Assembly (NCBI RefSeq): GCF_000622405.1
Contig: NZ_JASF01000005.1
Span: 3,162,001 to 3,226,000 of the forward strand
DNA: 64,000 nucleotides
Source: Sulfitobacter donghicola DSW-25 = KCTC 12864 = JCM 14565
GTDB lineage: Bacteria > Pseudomonadota > Alphaproteobacteria > Rhodobacterales > Rhodobacteraceae
Direction: 5' to 3'
How positions within the stretch are numbered: position 1 is the first letter of the stretch; each line of letters opens with the position of its first letter. The notes under the pieces were generated by a model that saw only the letters and a program-made list of their open reading frames with translations, searched no databases and was not told the origin of the DNA. This document shows, one piece after another, positions 37,861-45,810 of the stretch. A program made the position numbers and the translations under genes.

Positions 37861-38342
37861 TCGCACGTATGATAGGAACCGTTTTGGGGGTCGGGTATCT
37901 GCGCCCCGCCCCTGGCACTTGGGGTTCGCTTGTGGCGCTGCCTTGGGCGTGGCTTTTGCATGTTATCGGCGGGTTGCCTTTGCTGGTCATTGGCATCATC
38001 GCAGCCTTTCTAAAAGGCTGGTGGGCAACCGCGCAGATGACATCGGGCAGTGACGATCACGACCCCTCAGAAATCGTGATCGACGAATTGGTAGGCCAAT
38101 GGATCGCGCTTCTTCCCCTTTCGATCGCAAGCTGGCGCATGGGGATTGATATCACGGTGATGTGGCCGGGCTGGATCGCGGCCTTTGCCCTGTTCCGCCT
38201 TTTTGACATCTGGAAGCCGTGGATTGTGGGCTGGGCCGATCGTCGCGGCGACGCCTTGGGCGTGATGCTGGATGATGTTTTTGCAGGTATTTTTGCAGCC
38301 ATTGGCGTGGTGGTGATTGCAGGCCTTTATCATGCGTTCTGA
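37857..38342 (+). CDS. pgpA: Phosphatidylglycerophosphatase A
   Basis: This 161-residue membrane enzyme has [19 protein letters not shown] at the N-terminus, the catalytic region [17 protein letters not shown] near residue 68 and [17 protein letters not shown], followed by [10 protein letters not shown] near residue 140. It removes phosphate from phosphatidylglycerophosphate to make phosphatidylglycerol. It sits in an ispDF-pgpA-cinA unit with overlapping ends (4 and 11 bases). Confidence 0.95.
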   Translation: MIARMIGTVLGVGYLRPAPGTWGSLVALPWAWLLHVIGGLPLLVIGIIAAFLKGWWATAQMTSGSDDHDPSEIVIDELVGQWIALLPLSIASWRMGIDITVMWPGWIAAFALFRLFDIWKPWIVGWADRRGDALGVMLDDVFAGIFAAIGVVVIAGLYHAF

Positions 38343-38808
38343 AATCCTTGACCTTGCAAAACAGCGCGGTGTGATGATTGCCACGGCAGAAAGCTGCACC
38401 GCGGGCATGGTCGCTGCTGCGCTTACAGATTTGGCAGGGTCTTCCGCGGTATTTGAACGTGGTTTTGTCACCTACACAAACCGCGCAAAAATAGAGATGC
38501 TGGGCGTTCAGCAGCAAACTCTAGAGGCGCATGGCGCGGTCTCTGAACAGGTCGCGCAGGAAATGGCACAGGGGGCGCTGCGTAACAGCGGCGCGCAGTT
38601 GACCGTTTCTCTCACGGGCATCGCTGGTCCGGGCGGATCTGAACATAAACCCGAAGGTCGGGTATGTTTCGGCGTGGCCAGTGCAGACGGCTGTTTTAAT
38701 GAAACCGTCGAATTTGGCGCCTTGGGAAGAGAGGCTGTGCGCTGTGCGGCACGGGATCACGCGCTAGGTCTGCTTCAAAACGCACTTTTACAAATGCCGC
38801 CAAAATAG
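38332..38808 (+). CDS. CinA-family nicotinamide-nucleotide amidohydrolase domain protein
   Basis: The 158-residue protein corresponds to the C-terminal amidase (PncC) domain of CinA: ATAESCTAGMVAAALTDLAGSS, ERGFVTYTNRAK, VSLTGIAGPGGS, and PEGRVCFGVA. It converts NMN to nicotinate mononucleotide in NAD recycling. The N-terminal COG1058 domain of full CinA is absent, as in many alphaproteobacteria. I use the ATG at 38332, within the end of pgpA. Confidence 0.92.
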   Translation: MRSEILDLAKQRGVMIATAESCTAGMVAAALTDLAGSSAVFERGFVTYTNRAKIEMLGVQQQTLEAHGAVSEQVAQEMAQGALRNSGAQLTVSLTGIAGPGGSEHKPEGRVCFGVASADGCFNETVEFGALGREAVRCAARDHALGLLQNALLQMPPK

Positions 38809-38815
38809 GCGATAC

Positions 38816-38870
38816 GCGCAATTTGCCGCACATAAATTAATCAAATATACAATTGCGCATAAATTAAGCG
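38816..38870. promoter_or_regulatory. Tandem repeats in the amt upstream region (candidate activator sites)
   Basis: Two 13-base copies GC(A/G)CATAAATTAA lie at 38828-38840 and 38855-38867, start-to-start 27 bases. An inverted pair GCGCAATT/AATTGCGC (38816-38823 and 38851-38858) overlaps them. The second copy also forms an imperfect dyad TTGCGC-N9-GCGTCAA. They sit 79-130 bases before the amt start, where an NtrC enhancer would be expected. Confidence 0.45.
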
Positions 38871-38945
38871 TCAAAATGGGCGCTGCATCTTTTCGCAGCA
38901 CTTTAGCTGCGCTTTACCCGCTCCCCAACAAAGGGGAGATTCCAA

Positions 38946-40127
38946 ATGAACGGCGCTGATACAGCATGGATCATGACGGCAACGGCACTGGTGCTGTTGA
39001 TGACACTACCAGGGCTTGCCCTGTTTTACGGTGGGCTAGTTCGCTCAAGAAATGTGCTAAGTGTGTTCATGCACTGCTATGCCATTGCCTGTTTAATGAG
39101 CGTTTTGTGGTTTCTTTTTGGCTACACAATTGCCTTTGGTGACGGTGGCACAGGCTATTGGGGCGGCATGGGCAAGATGGGGCTAAACGGCGTCACCGCC
39201 GAGAGCCTGTCAGGCACCCTGCCCGAGATTCTGTTCTTTGCCTTTCAGATGACATTCGCGATCATCACGCCGGCGCTGATTGTTGGGGCCTATGTTGAAC
39301 GCATCGGCTTTGGCTTTGTGATGCTGTTTTCGGGGCTGTGGATGCTGATCTGTTATGCGCCGGTTGTGCACTGGGTATGGGGCGGCGGTATGCTGGCCGA
39401 TGGCGGTATCTTTGGTGAGGTTGGCGTGAAAGATTTCGCCGGTGGCATCGTAGTACATGAAACGGCGGGTTTGGCGGCGATTATCATCGCGATCTTCCTT
39501 GGTGCGCGCAAAAACCAATCAACACCTCCGCACAATCCTGGTCTGGTTATGATTGGCGCAGCCCTTTTGTGGGTCGGCTGGTTTGGCTTTAACGGTGGAT
39601 CGCAGCTGGCTGCTGATGGTGGCGCGGCTATGGCGATCACGGTTACGCATATCTCGGCTGCAACGGCATCCCTGACATGGGCCCTGTGGGAGCGGATCAA
39701 ATTCGGTAAATCCTCGCTGGTTGGTATCGTCACAGGGACCATTGCGGGCCTTGCTTCGATCACGCCTGCATCCGGCTTTGTCGGCCCTTGGGCGGCTCTG
39801 CTGATCGGCGCGGTTGCGGGCATCCTATGTCAGGAAGCCGTTGTGCTGGTGCGCAACAAGGCCAAGATCGACGATACGCTGGATGTTATGGCCGTACACG
39901 GTGTTGGCGGTATTTTCGGGACAATCATGATCGCCGCACTTGGGGCTGGATCATGGGCCGCGCAGCTGGGATCATTGCTGATCGTTGGCGTCTACACCAC
40001 TGTTGTAACGGTTGTTTTGGTGTTGATCTGCCGTGCAATTACGCCACTGCGCGTGGATACAGAAACCGAAGTCAACGGTCTGGACCTCGCGGTGCATGGT
40101 GAACGCGCCTATGACATCACCAGCTAA
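38946..40127 (+). CDS. amt: Ammonium transporter
   Basis: The 393-residue protein has eleven predicted membrane helices and the Amt signatures LPGLALFYGGLVRSRNVLS, the pore histidines in APVVHWVWGGGML and VMAVHGVGGIFGT, and the C-terminal tail GLDLAVHGERAYD, which contacts PII proteins. It conducts ammonium in nitrogen limitation. GGGGAGATT precedes the ATG. Unusually, no glnK/glnB lies next to it; the gene stands alone between cinA and a terminator. Confidence 0.95.
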   Translation: MNGADTAWIMTATALVLLMTLPGLALFYGGLVRSRNVLSVFMHCYAIACLMSVLWFLFGYTIAFGDGGTGYWGGMGKMGLNGVTAESLSGTLPEILFFAFQMTFAIITPALIVGAYVERIGFGFVMLFSGLWMLICYAPVVHWVWGGGMLADGGIFGEVGVKDFAGGIVVHETAGLAAIIIAIFLGARKNQSTPPHNPGLVMIGAALLWVGWFGFNGGSQLAADGGAAMAITVTHISAATASLTWALWERIKFGKSSLVGIVTGTIAGLASITPASGFVGPWAALLIGAVAGILCQEAVVLVRNKAKIDDTLDVMAVHGVGGIFGTIMIAALGAGSWAAQLGSLLIVGVYTTVVTVVLVLICRAITPLRVDTETEVNGLDLAVHGERAYDITS

Positions 40128-40149
40128 GCTGGTCTGAAGTATTCTGATC

Positions 40150-40176
40150 AGGGCGGTCCAATCGGGCCGCCCTTTT
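40150..40176 (+). terminator. Intrinsic terminator after amt
   Basis: The stem AGGGCGG/CCGCCCT (40150-40156 with 40167-40173) and a 10-base loop are followed by TTTT. It ends just before the convergent MmgE/PrpD gene. Confidence 0.8.
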
Positions 40177-40183
40177 ATGTTGT

Positions 40184-41473
40184 TCAGCTGCTTTCGGGAT
40201 GGGTGTTGCCAGCGAAACAGGCGCTCACTGCGTCCAGATCGCTGCCAATCACCGCCTGCCATAGCCCCTCTGTTCGGTCCTCTCCGATCAAAGCTTTCAC
40301 TTTGCTGCGCAGCTTTTCGCTTCGTTGTTCCAGTGAAATCGGCGCCATCAGGTCGTGACGCAATCGGCGCACGCCGCCTGACGTCAACGTCAATGTCACC
40401 TGCGCCTGAGTTTCGCTGAGGCTGTCATCCTCAACCACGTCGATCTTTTCACGCAGCGCTTTAACCTCAGCGTTTTTTGCCAAGGCATCGGTAAAATTAT
40501 CAACCGCACCTGTGGCATGGCCCAACAAGGCCATCGCAGCGGTTTGCCGATAGCTGAACTTGGCCTCCAGCCCTGTCTTTGGCTCTGCGATGTTACACAC
40601 GCTCATCCAGCGCGGGTGGGTGCGAACCTTGATCGCCGCGATCTGATCGGTCTGCACATCCAGCCCTGAAAGCGCCTCTAGCATCGCGTGAAGCCCATGA
40701 CAGCAGGCGTGAAATTTGTGGCTGATGGTGTTAATCTGCCATTCCTTACGGGGGAGCTTCACCTCGGCCGCCTCGCCATGATGCGTCGCGCCAAAGCCCA
40801 AAGGCCCAGCCAACCCGTCATGGGCGGCACTCATCCCTGCTTGCGCCCAAAGAGCGGCCTCAACACCCGTGCGCGCAGCCAAGCCCGCATTCAACGGCTT
40901 GGCCATTGTGCCGAATTGTTCTTTCACCCCCGACGCCATGCTGGCACACAAGCCAAGCGCATGGCGCAGCTGATGTTTATCCAGCCCCAACACCCGAGCC
41001 GCCGCTAAGGTCGCCCCAAAAGCGCCCGCTGTCGCGGTTTGATGATAACCGATCTGATAATGCGAACGGCCCAGCCAAACGCCCGTCAAAATCGAAGCCT
41101 CAACGCCGATTGTCGCCGCATCAATCGCCTCTGTCAGAGAGATATCCAGCGTTTCCGCCAAGGCCATGACAGCAGGTAAAACCGCAACCGAGGGATGCCC
41201 GATATGGGCAAAATGGGTGTCATCATAATCTAATGCATGGCTGAGCGTACCATTCACCAGCGCTGCCGTGGCAGCACCTGCGGCGTCACCGCCAAAAATA
41301 TGCGCTGGCCCCTCTTCGACCATCTGCGCGCGGCGAAACGAAGCGAACTCCGCCTCATTCGCCCCTGCAACCCCACAAGCAGCCCAATCAAATAGCGATA
41401 AGCGCATCATCGCCGCGGCCTCTTCGGGCACCTCGGCTTGTGAAAATTTAATCAGTTGCTCGGTAATGCCCAT
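40184..41473 (-). CDS. MmgE/PrpD family protein
   Basis: This 429-residue protein has the family opening (SLFDWAACGVAGANE), NGTLSHALDYDDTHFAHIGHPSVAVLPA near residue 74, EASILTGVW and the C-terminal SYRQTAAMALLGHATGAVDNF. The family includes 2-methylcitrate dehydratase (PrpD), cis-aconitate decarboxylase and immune-like homologues. No other methylcitrate-cycle gene is near, so I leave the substrate open. It is followed upstream by a COQ10-type gene on the same strand (20-base gap). Confidence 0.87.
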   Translation of the reverse strand: MGITEQLIKFSQAEVPEEAAAMMRLSLFDWAACGVAGANEAEFASFRRAQMVEEGPAHIFGGDAAGAATAALVNGTLSHALDYDDTHFAHIGHPSVAVLPAVMALAETLDISLTEAIDAATIGVEASILTGVWLGRSHYQIGYHQTATAGAFGATLAAARVLGLDKHQLRHALGLCASMASGVKEQFGTMAKPLNAGLAARTGVEAALWAQAGMSAAHDGLAGPLGFGATHHGEAAEVKLPRKEWQINTISHKFHACCHGLHAMLEALSGLDVQTDQIAAIKVRTHPRWMSVCNIAEPKTGLEAKFSYRQTAAMALLGHATGAVDNFTDALAKNAEVKALREKIDVVEDDSLSETQAQVTLTLTSGGVRRLRHDLMAPISLEQRSEKLRSKVKALIGEDRTEGLWQAVIGSDLDAVSACFAGNTHPESS

Positions 41474-41493
41474 GGTGTTCTCCCTTAACGGAG

Positions 41494-41937
41494 TTAGCCA
41501 TAAAGCTCTTGCGCGCGCTTCTCAAACGCTTTGACGACACGCAGCATCGCTTCGTTGAAAACAACGCCAATGAGGGTCTGCAAAATCGCGTTTTTAAATT
41601 CGAAATCGACAAAAAACTGTACCTCACAGCCCCCCTCCACATCGGCAAAGGCCCAGTTGGATTTCATGTATTTAAACGGGCCGTCCAGATATTCGGTGTC
41701 GATCTTCATCTGTTCGGGCCACAAAGCGACACGAGACGTAAACCGTTCACGGAACACTTTGAATGAAATGACTAAATCCGCGTCCATAACGCTGTGGTCG
41801 CCCTTGTCATCCACGCTTTTGATACGGGCAGCAGCGGTCCATGGCAGGAATTTCGGGTAGCTTCCTACGTCAGCAACCAGATCATACATCTGCTTGGCGC
41901 TGTATGGCAGCTTGCGTGTTTCAGAATGGGTTGGCAT
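41494..41937 (-). CDS. COQ10/RatA-type START-domain protein
   Basis: The 147-residue protein begins [33 protein letters not shown] and shows the START-like fold pattern ([46 protein letters not shown]). Relatives bind ubiquinone (COQ10) or are annotated RatA toxin; in alphaproteobacteria the ubiquinone role is the better guess. I start at 41937 rather than 41973 because the conserved domain begins there. Confidence 0.87.
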   Translation of the reverse strand: MPTHSETRKLPYSAKQMYDLVADVGSYPKFLPWTAAARIKSVDDKGDHSVMDADLVISFKVFRERFTSRVALWPEQMKIDTEYLDGPFKYMKSNWAFADVEGGCEVQFFVDFEFKNAILQTLIGVVFNEAMLRVVKAFEKRAQELYG

Positions 41938-42005
41938 TGATTTCCCGCGTTTGTTTGCGTAGCGCTGTATCAAAGCCCTCGGGGTTCCACAATCAAGAGG
42001 TTAAC

Positions 42006-42551
42006 ATGCCAACGCGTCCATATGTCATAGATCAGTTGATATCGGCCAAATCTATCGCGGCTCGGATTGAGGAGTTGTGCCTCGAAATTCAGGGGGAGTT
42101 TGCGGACACAGACAAGCTGGTGGTTGTCGGCCTGCTGCGCGGATCATTTGTGTTTATCGCCGATTTGGTGCGTGAGCTGGACCTCCCGATCGAAGTCGAT
42201 TTCCTAGAGGCCTCCAGTTATGGAGACGGCACCGAAAGCACCAGAGAAGTTCGCATCCTCAAAGACTTGCGCGGCGGCATTGAAGGGCGCGATGTTCTTG
42301 TGGTGGAAGACATTGTAGACACGGGGCACACGCTGTTTCATGTGACCGCGATGCTCAAAGCCCGCAAACCCGCCCGCTTGAAAACAGTCGCGCTGCTGGA
42401 CAAACCGTCCCGCCGCGAAGTGGATTTGCGCGCCGACTACACAGGGTTTGAAATCCCCGATGAATTTGTTGTGGGGTATGGCATCGACTTTGCGCAACGC
42501 AATCGCAACCTCCCCTTTATCGGCAAGGTGCGTTTCACCGAAGAAAGCTAA
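42006..42551 (+). CDS. hpt: Hypoxanthine phosphoribosyltransferase
   Basis: This 181-residue enzyme shows [20 protein letters not shown] near residue 40, the PRPP-binding loop [14 protein letters not shown] near residue 97, and the C-terminal [20 protein letters not shown]. It salvages hypoxanthine and guanine to IMP and GMP. The ATG at 42006 has CAAGAGG immediately upstream. The gene is divergent from the COQ10-like gene, 68 bases apart. Confidence 0.94.
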   Translation: MPTRPYVIDQLISAKSIAARIEELCLEIQGEFADTDKLVVVGLLRGSFVFIADLVRELDLPIEVDFLEASSYGDGTESTREVRILKDLRGGIEGRDVLVVEDIVDTGHTLFHVTAMLKARKPARLKTVALLDKPSRREVDLRADYTGFEIPDEFVVGYGIDFAQRNRNLPFIGKVRFTEES

Positions 42552-42557
42552 CCCCTC

Positions 42558-42734
42558 ATGTTAGACATTCGCCACCTCTTGCGCGCCAAACGATGGGCGC
42601 AAAACCCGCCCTCGGCAAAACGGGTCAAACTGGTGCTAACGGCAATCGCTTTGGCGTTGCTCATCGTCGGGTTAGAGCATTTCGGGTTTTGGCCTGAATG
42701 GGCAAAGGCGGAACGCCTGCCGCGGCGGTTCTAA
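42558..42734 (+). CDS. Small single-helix membrane protein
   Basis: This 58-residue frame starts six bases after the hpt stop: MLDIRHLLRAKRWAQNPPS, then a membrane helix at about residues 25-45 (VKLVLTAIALALLIVGLEHFG), then a basic tail ending RLPRRF. The positive N-terminus suggests an inside start. I have an impression of similar short proteins next to hpt in Rhodobacteraceae, but no function is known. Short length makes this less certain than its neighbours; the composition (helix plus flanking charges) supports a real protein. Confidence 0.65.
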   Translation: MLDIRHLLRAKRWAQNPPSAKRVKLVLTAIALALLIVGLEHFGFWPEWAKAERLPRRF

Positions 42735-42739
42735 CGCGG

Positions 42740-43015
42740 TTAGCTCGACGGCTTTGCCAGACATAGGAACAAATATTCGGTGCCTTGATAGTCTGGCAAG
42801 GAACGGCGCGAGACGCGTTCGGCGTATTTCTTGTTGCCACGGCGGCAGATGTCGTTTGCTTTCCCCAACAGCTGCTCATCGGTGAACAAGGCAAATGCTG
42901 GCTGGATAATATTCACGCTATCCCCATTAAAGGCCGATACGATCGGTTCCTGCCCCTCAATTGCACAAGATACCAAAAAAGAGGTTCCGATTAAGGCCAA
43001 AGAAAATCTACGCAT
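42740..43015 (-). CDS. Small hypothetical lipoprotein
   Basis: The 91-residue protein starts MRRFSLALIGTSFLVSCAIEG, a lipoprotein signal with the lipid-attached Cys near residue 17. The mature part is short and ends with CLAKPSS. It has three Cys in all (positions about 17, 58 and 86), so one disulfide is possible. I do not recognise a family. The 3' end lies five bases from the convergent small membrane protein. AGGACT lies a few bases before the ATG at 43015. Confidence 0.7.
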   Translation of the reverse strand: MRRFSLALIGTSFLVSCAIEGQEPIVSAFNGDSVNIIQPAFALFTDEQLLGKANDICRRGNKKYAERVSRRSLPDYQGTEYLFLCLAKPSS

Positions 43016-43085
43016 AGGAAAGTCCTGATTGGAAAGTGTTTCCAACCAGTAAACTAACCTTGATTAACAAACGGTTAATTGGCGC

Positions 43086-44039
43086 TTAGCCATTTCCCAA
43101 TTTCTTGTTGCGCGCATCACGCAACCGCGCAAAATCATCACCCGCATGATAGCTGGATCGCGTCAACGGCGTGGCAGAAACCATTAAGAACCCTTTGCCA
43201 TAGGCCGCTTTTTCATAGGCTGAAAATTCATCTGGATGCACAAAGCGATCAACCGCATGGTGTTTTGGTGTTGGTTGCAAGTATTGGCCGATGGTCAGGA
43301 AATCGATATCAGCGGCGCGCATGTCTTCCATAACCTGCATCACCGATTGACGGTTTTCGCCCAATCCAACCATGATCCCCGATTTGGTAAACATCGAGGG
43401 ATCCAGCTCTTTAACCCGCTGCAAAAGGCGCAGCGAGTGGAAGTAGCGCGCACCAGGGCGCACCTCTGGGTAAAGGCCCGGCACCGTTTCAAGGTTATGG
43501 TTAAACACGTCTGGGCGTGCCTCGACCACCTTTTCCAAGGCCTCAGGCGCACATTTGATAAAATCGGGCGTCAAAATCTCGATGGTCGTATCCGGTGAGC
43601 GGTGGCGCACAGCGCGGATCGTCTGGGCAAAATGCTCTGCCCCGCCGTCTTCGACATCATCACGGTCAACAGAAGTAATAACAACGTGGTTCAAACCCAG
43701 CTTGGCCACCGCATCGGCAACGCGCCCCGGTTCAAACACATCCAAGGCTTCTGGCGGTTTGCCCGTTGCGATGTTGCAGAAGGTACAAGCCCGCGTGCAG
43801 ACCTCGCCCATGATCATCATGGTTGCGTGGCCTTGGCTCCAACATTCGCCAACGTTTGGGCATCCTGCCTCTTCACAAACTGTGACCAGTTTGTTTTCCC
43901 GCATGATCTTTGCGGTTTCATTATATCCATCGCCACCCGGCGCGCGGACCCGAATCCAATCCGGTTTTTTCGGTTGCGGATTATCAGGACGGCGCGCCTT
44001 TTCAGGGTGACGCATCTCGGGGATTTTTAGATCACGCAT
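43086..44039 (-). CDS. lipA: Lipoyl synthase
   Basis: This 317-residue radical-SAM enzyme has both clusters visible: the auxiliary [4Fe-4S] cysteines in [13 protein letters not shown] near residue 60 and the SAM cluster [13 protein letters not shown] near residue 88. Later come [15 protein letters not shown] and the terminal [10 protein letters not shown] with the serine that ligates the auxiliary cluster. It inserts two sulphurs into octanoyl groups to give lipoate. The start at 44039 gives the normal N-terminus [14 protein letters not shown]. Confidence 0.96.
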   Translation of the reverse strand: MRDLKIPEMRHPEKARRPDNPQPKKPDWIRVRAPGGDGYNETAKIMRENKLVTVCEEAGCPNVGECWSQGHATMMIMGEVCTRACTFCNIATGKPPEALDVFEPGRVADAVAKLGLNHVVITSVDRDDVEDGGAEHFAQTIRAVRHRSPDTTIEILTPDFIKCAPEALEKVVEARPDVFNHNLETVPGLYPEVRPGARYFHSLRLLQRVKELDPSMFTKSGIMVGLGENRQSVMQVMEDMRAADIDFLTIGQYLQPTPKHHAVDRFVHPDEFSAYEKAAYGKGFLMVSATPLTRSSYHAGDDFARLRDARNKKLGNG

Positions 44040-44142
44040 GTTAACCTCAAGTGACAGGTTCCTCTTACCTAACACATGAGAGATTAAACAAAACCCTATT
44101 GCGTCGCATTCCAGCTATGCAAAACGGCGTGACTGGCCCCTT

Positions 44143-45252
44143 TTATCCGATCATTGCGCTCTGGGGGTCGACCTCCTCCAAATAGTGCTGCTTTAACCGC
44201 ATCAAGGCAATCCTCAGCACAATCTTACCGGATCGCGCCGACCAGCCCAAAGTTTTCTCAGCAGTTTCAAGGCCTTCCAGAAAACAGCAACAGCGCAAGG
44301 TGACATCAGACAAACCTGCCCCCAAATCCTTTAGCGCGGCAACAACGCGATCATGGGCTTGCTTGCCTCTATTTGATTGCTCCGAGGAGGCCGAGACAGA
44401 TCCCGTTCTGATTTCCTCAAGAAACCCTTCCCAGTTTTGGGCCACTTCGGCTTCCATCTGCGCAAGTTCAAAATCTTCGCGCAAACGTTCACCAGCCGAC
44501 ACCAGATCATCACTCAGGAAAAGCTCTCCCTCACGATCGCGGCGCCGCGCCAAAGCGGCCAACGGGCTTTCGGCCAAACCATAGCGAATGCGGCGGGGGG
44601 CACTGCGTTGCGTGTCTGCTTCCTGCTCGAAACCACCTACTGCTTTTGCATTTTCGTCACGGGCCATCATATCTGCCAAAGCGGCGCGCCCGCTTGCGGT
44701 GATCTGATAGCGCGTGATGCGCCCGTTCGATGAGGCAACAATCCAGCCCTTCAAGGCCATCGCTTCTGCCGTGGTACGATCCACAACACCGGTTCTGGTG
44801 TTTTGCCCGTCTTGGCCATCACGGACAATCACACCCTTCTCCATATCCGCAGCAACGGCCAAAACCGCGCCCGTTTCACACATGCGGCGCAAAACCCGCA
44901 GGCTATCTGCCTTTAACTGATCGGCTTCTGCGATGACCGGCTGTGTCGTATCCGGCGCCATCTTTACCAGTTGGCCGTTTTTCGTTTCGCCTTCACCTTC
45001 TGCGCTGCCGCCCAAAGTTTTAATAACGCCATCGACCAACGGGTCATCGCGAAGCGTTTCCACACGTCTGATCTGCCTAAGGATCGTTGACGCATGGCAC
45101 CCTTGTTGCCGTGCAATTGCCCGTATGGGCACGCCCATTTCAGTATGATCGATATAATTTTGAACAGATTGGGGTACCCACCCCGGCAATTGAGGGGAAA
45201 GTTTTCCCATCAAATGTTGTGTTTGTTCAATTTTCTGCGCTGTCTGTCCCAT
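44143..45252 (-). CDS. Helix-turn-helix/DUF6456 protein, candidate gene transfer agent activator (GafA-like)
   Basis: The 369-residue protein has an N-terminal HTH (LPGWVPQSVQNYIDHTEMG, then VPIRAIARQQGCHASTILRQIRRVE; about residues 20-65), a middle region with a second helix-turn-helix-like part (residues 110-200: SLRVLRRMCETGAVLAVA, ITRYQITASGRAAL) and a C-terminal DUF6456 domain (SPLAALARRRDREGELFLSDD, GERLREDFELAQ, CCCFLEGLETAEKTLGW). This order matches, as I recall it, GafA, the direct activator of gene transfer agent production in Rhodobacter capsulatus. No GTA structural gene is in the window. The ATG at 45252 has GAGGAGG about 9 bases upstream. CtrA-like boxes lie in front of it. Confidence 0.75.
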   Translation of the reverse strand: MGQTAQKIEQTQHLMGKLSPQLPGWVPQSVQNYIDHTEMGVPIRAIARQQGCHASTILRQIRRVETLRDDPLVDGVIKTLGGSAEGEGETKNGQLVKMAPDTTQPVIAEADQLKADSLRVLRRMCETGAVLAVAADMEKGVIVRDGQDGQNTRTGVVDRTTAEAMALKGWIVASSNGRITRYQITASGRAALADMMARDENAKAVGGFEQEADTQRSAPRRIRYGLAESPLAALARRRDREGELFLSDDLVSAGERLREDFELAQMEAEVAQNWEGFLEEIRTGSVSASSEQSNRGKQAHDRVVAALKDLGAGLSDVTLRCCCFLEGLETAEKTLGWSARSGKIVLRIALMRLKQHYLEEVDPQSAMIG

Positions 45253-45277
45253 TTCTGAGTGTCCCTCCTCAGTTCGA

Positions 45278-45328
45278 TTAACAACAGGTAAACGCAACCT
45301 AGGGATGATATGGTTACCCTTTGGTTAA
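45278..45328 (-). promoter_or_regulatory. Two CtrA-like boxes upstream of the GafA-like gene
   Basis: The CtrA consensus is TTAA-N7-TTAA. At 45314-45328 the plus strand reads TTAC-CCTTTGG-TTAA, and at 45278-45292 it reads TTAA-CAACAGG-TAAA, each with one mismatch and exact 7-base spacing. The first is centred about 69 bases before the ATG at 45252; the second would lie in the 5' leader. Confidence 0.5.
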
Positions 45329-45349
45329 AATCTACCCGCAGAAACAGCA

Positions 45350-45370
45350 TTGTTTATAAATGATAAACAA
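45350..45370. promoter_or_regulatory. Perfect palindrome between the GafA-like and DUF6477 genes
   Basis: TTGTTTAT and ATAAACAA are separated by AAATG, giving an 8-base perfect inverted repeat of 21 bases in all. It lies in the 234-base divergent region, about 98 bases from one start and 117 from the other. It does not match FNR, LexA or Irr consensus by eye. It looks like an operator for a dimeric regulator. Confidence 0.55.
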
Positions 45371-45486
45371 TTTTAAAACGCCCGAACGCTACTCAGTGAC
45401 TTTGCGCAACACCCGCTAAAGTGGTGTTTATTGACGAGGGAATTATCGGACCTTTTCAACGATTAAAGTTAACGGAGTGTAAAAAA

Positions 45487-45789
45487 ATGCAAGACATCCA
45501 CAGAATCCTCGCCAGCCTTCACCGCCCACGCCTGTTGATGCGTGCAGCGCGAATTGGTGCTGAGGATTATCGCCGCACGGGCCACCTGCCAAGGTTACTT
45601 GGGTACGGCGTTCTGCCACGCCACGGCGATGCACTGATGAAACTTATCGGGATCGAAGCCGAGCTAGAAGACCAGAGGACAGGGTTGGATGCGGCATATA
45701 GCCTCGTGCGCCATGTTGACGTCCTGATCGCCATTGTTGGCGAGGCAAAGATGCTGCGGGCCACGCATACGGGCCCACAGCTGGTGTGA
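45487..45789 (+). CDS. DUF6477 family protein
   Basis: This 100-residue protein begins MQDIHRILASLHRPRLLMRAARIGAEDYRR, with RLLGYGVLPRHGDALMKLIGIEAELEDQR after it; this Arg-rich, helical pattern is what I recognise as DUF6477, found in Rhodobacterales. The C-terminal half (residues 70-92) is also helical. It has no signal peptide or membrane helix. Function unknown. ACGGAG sits about 9 bases before the ATG. It is divergent from the DUF6456 gene, so the two may share control. Confidence 0.75.
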   Translation: MQDIHRILASLHRPRLLMRAARIGAEDYRRTGHLPRLLGYGVLPRHGDALMKLIGIEAELEDQRTGLDAAYSLVRHVDVLIAIVGEAKMLRATHTGPQLV

Positions 45790-45810
45790 TCTTACCTCGT
45801 TGGTGCGATC

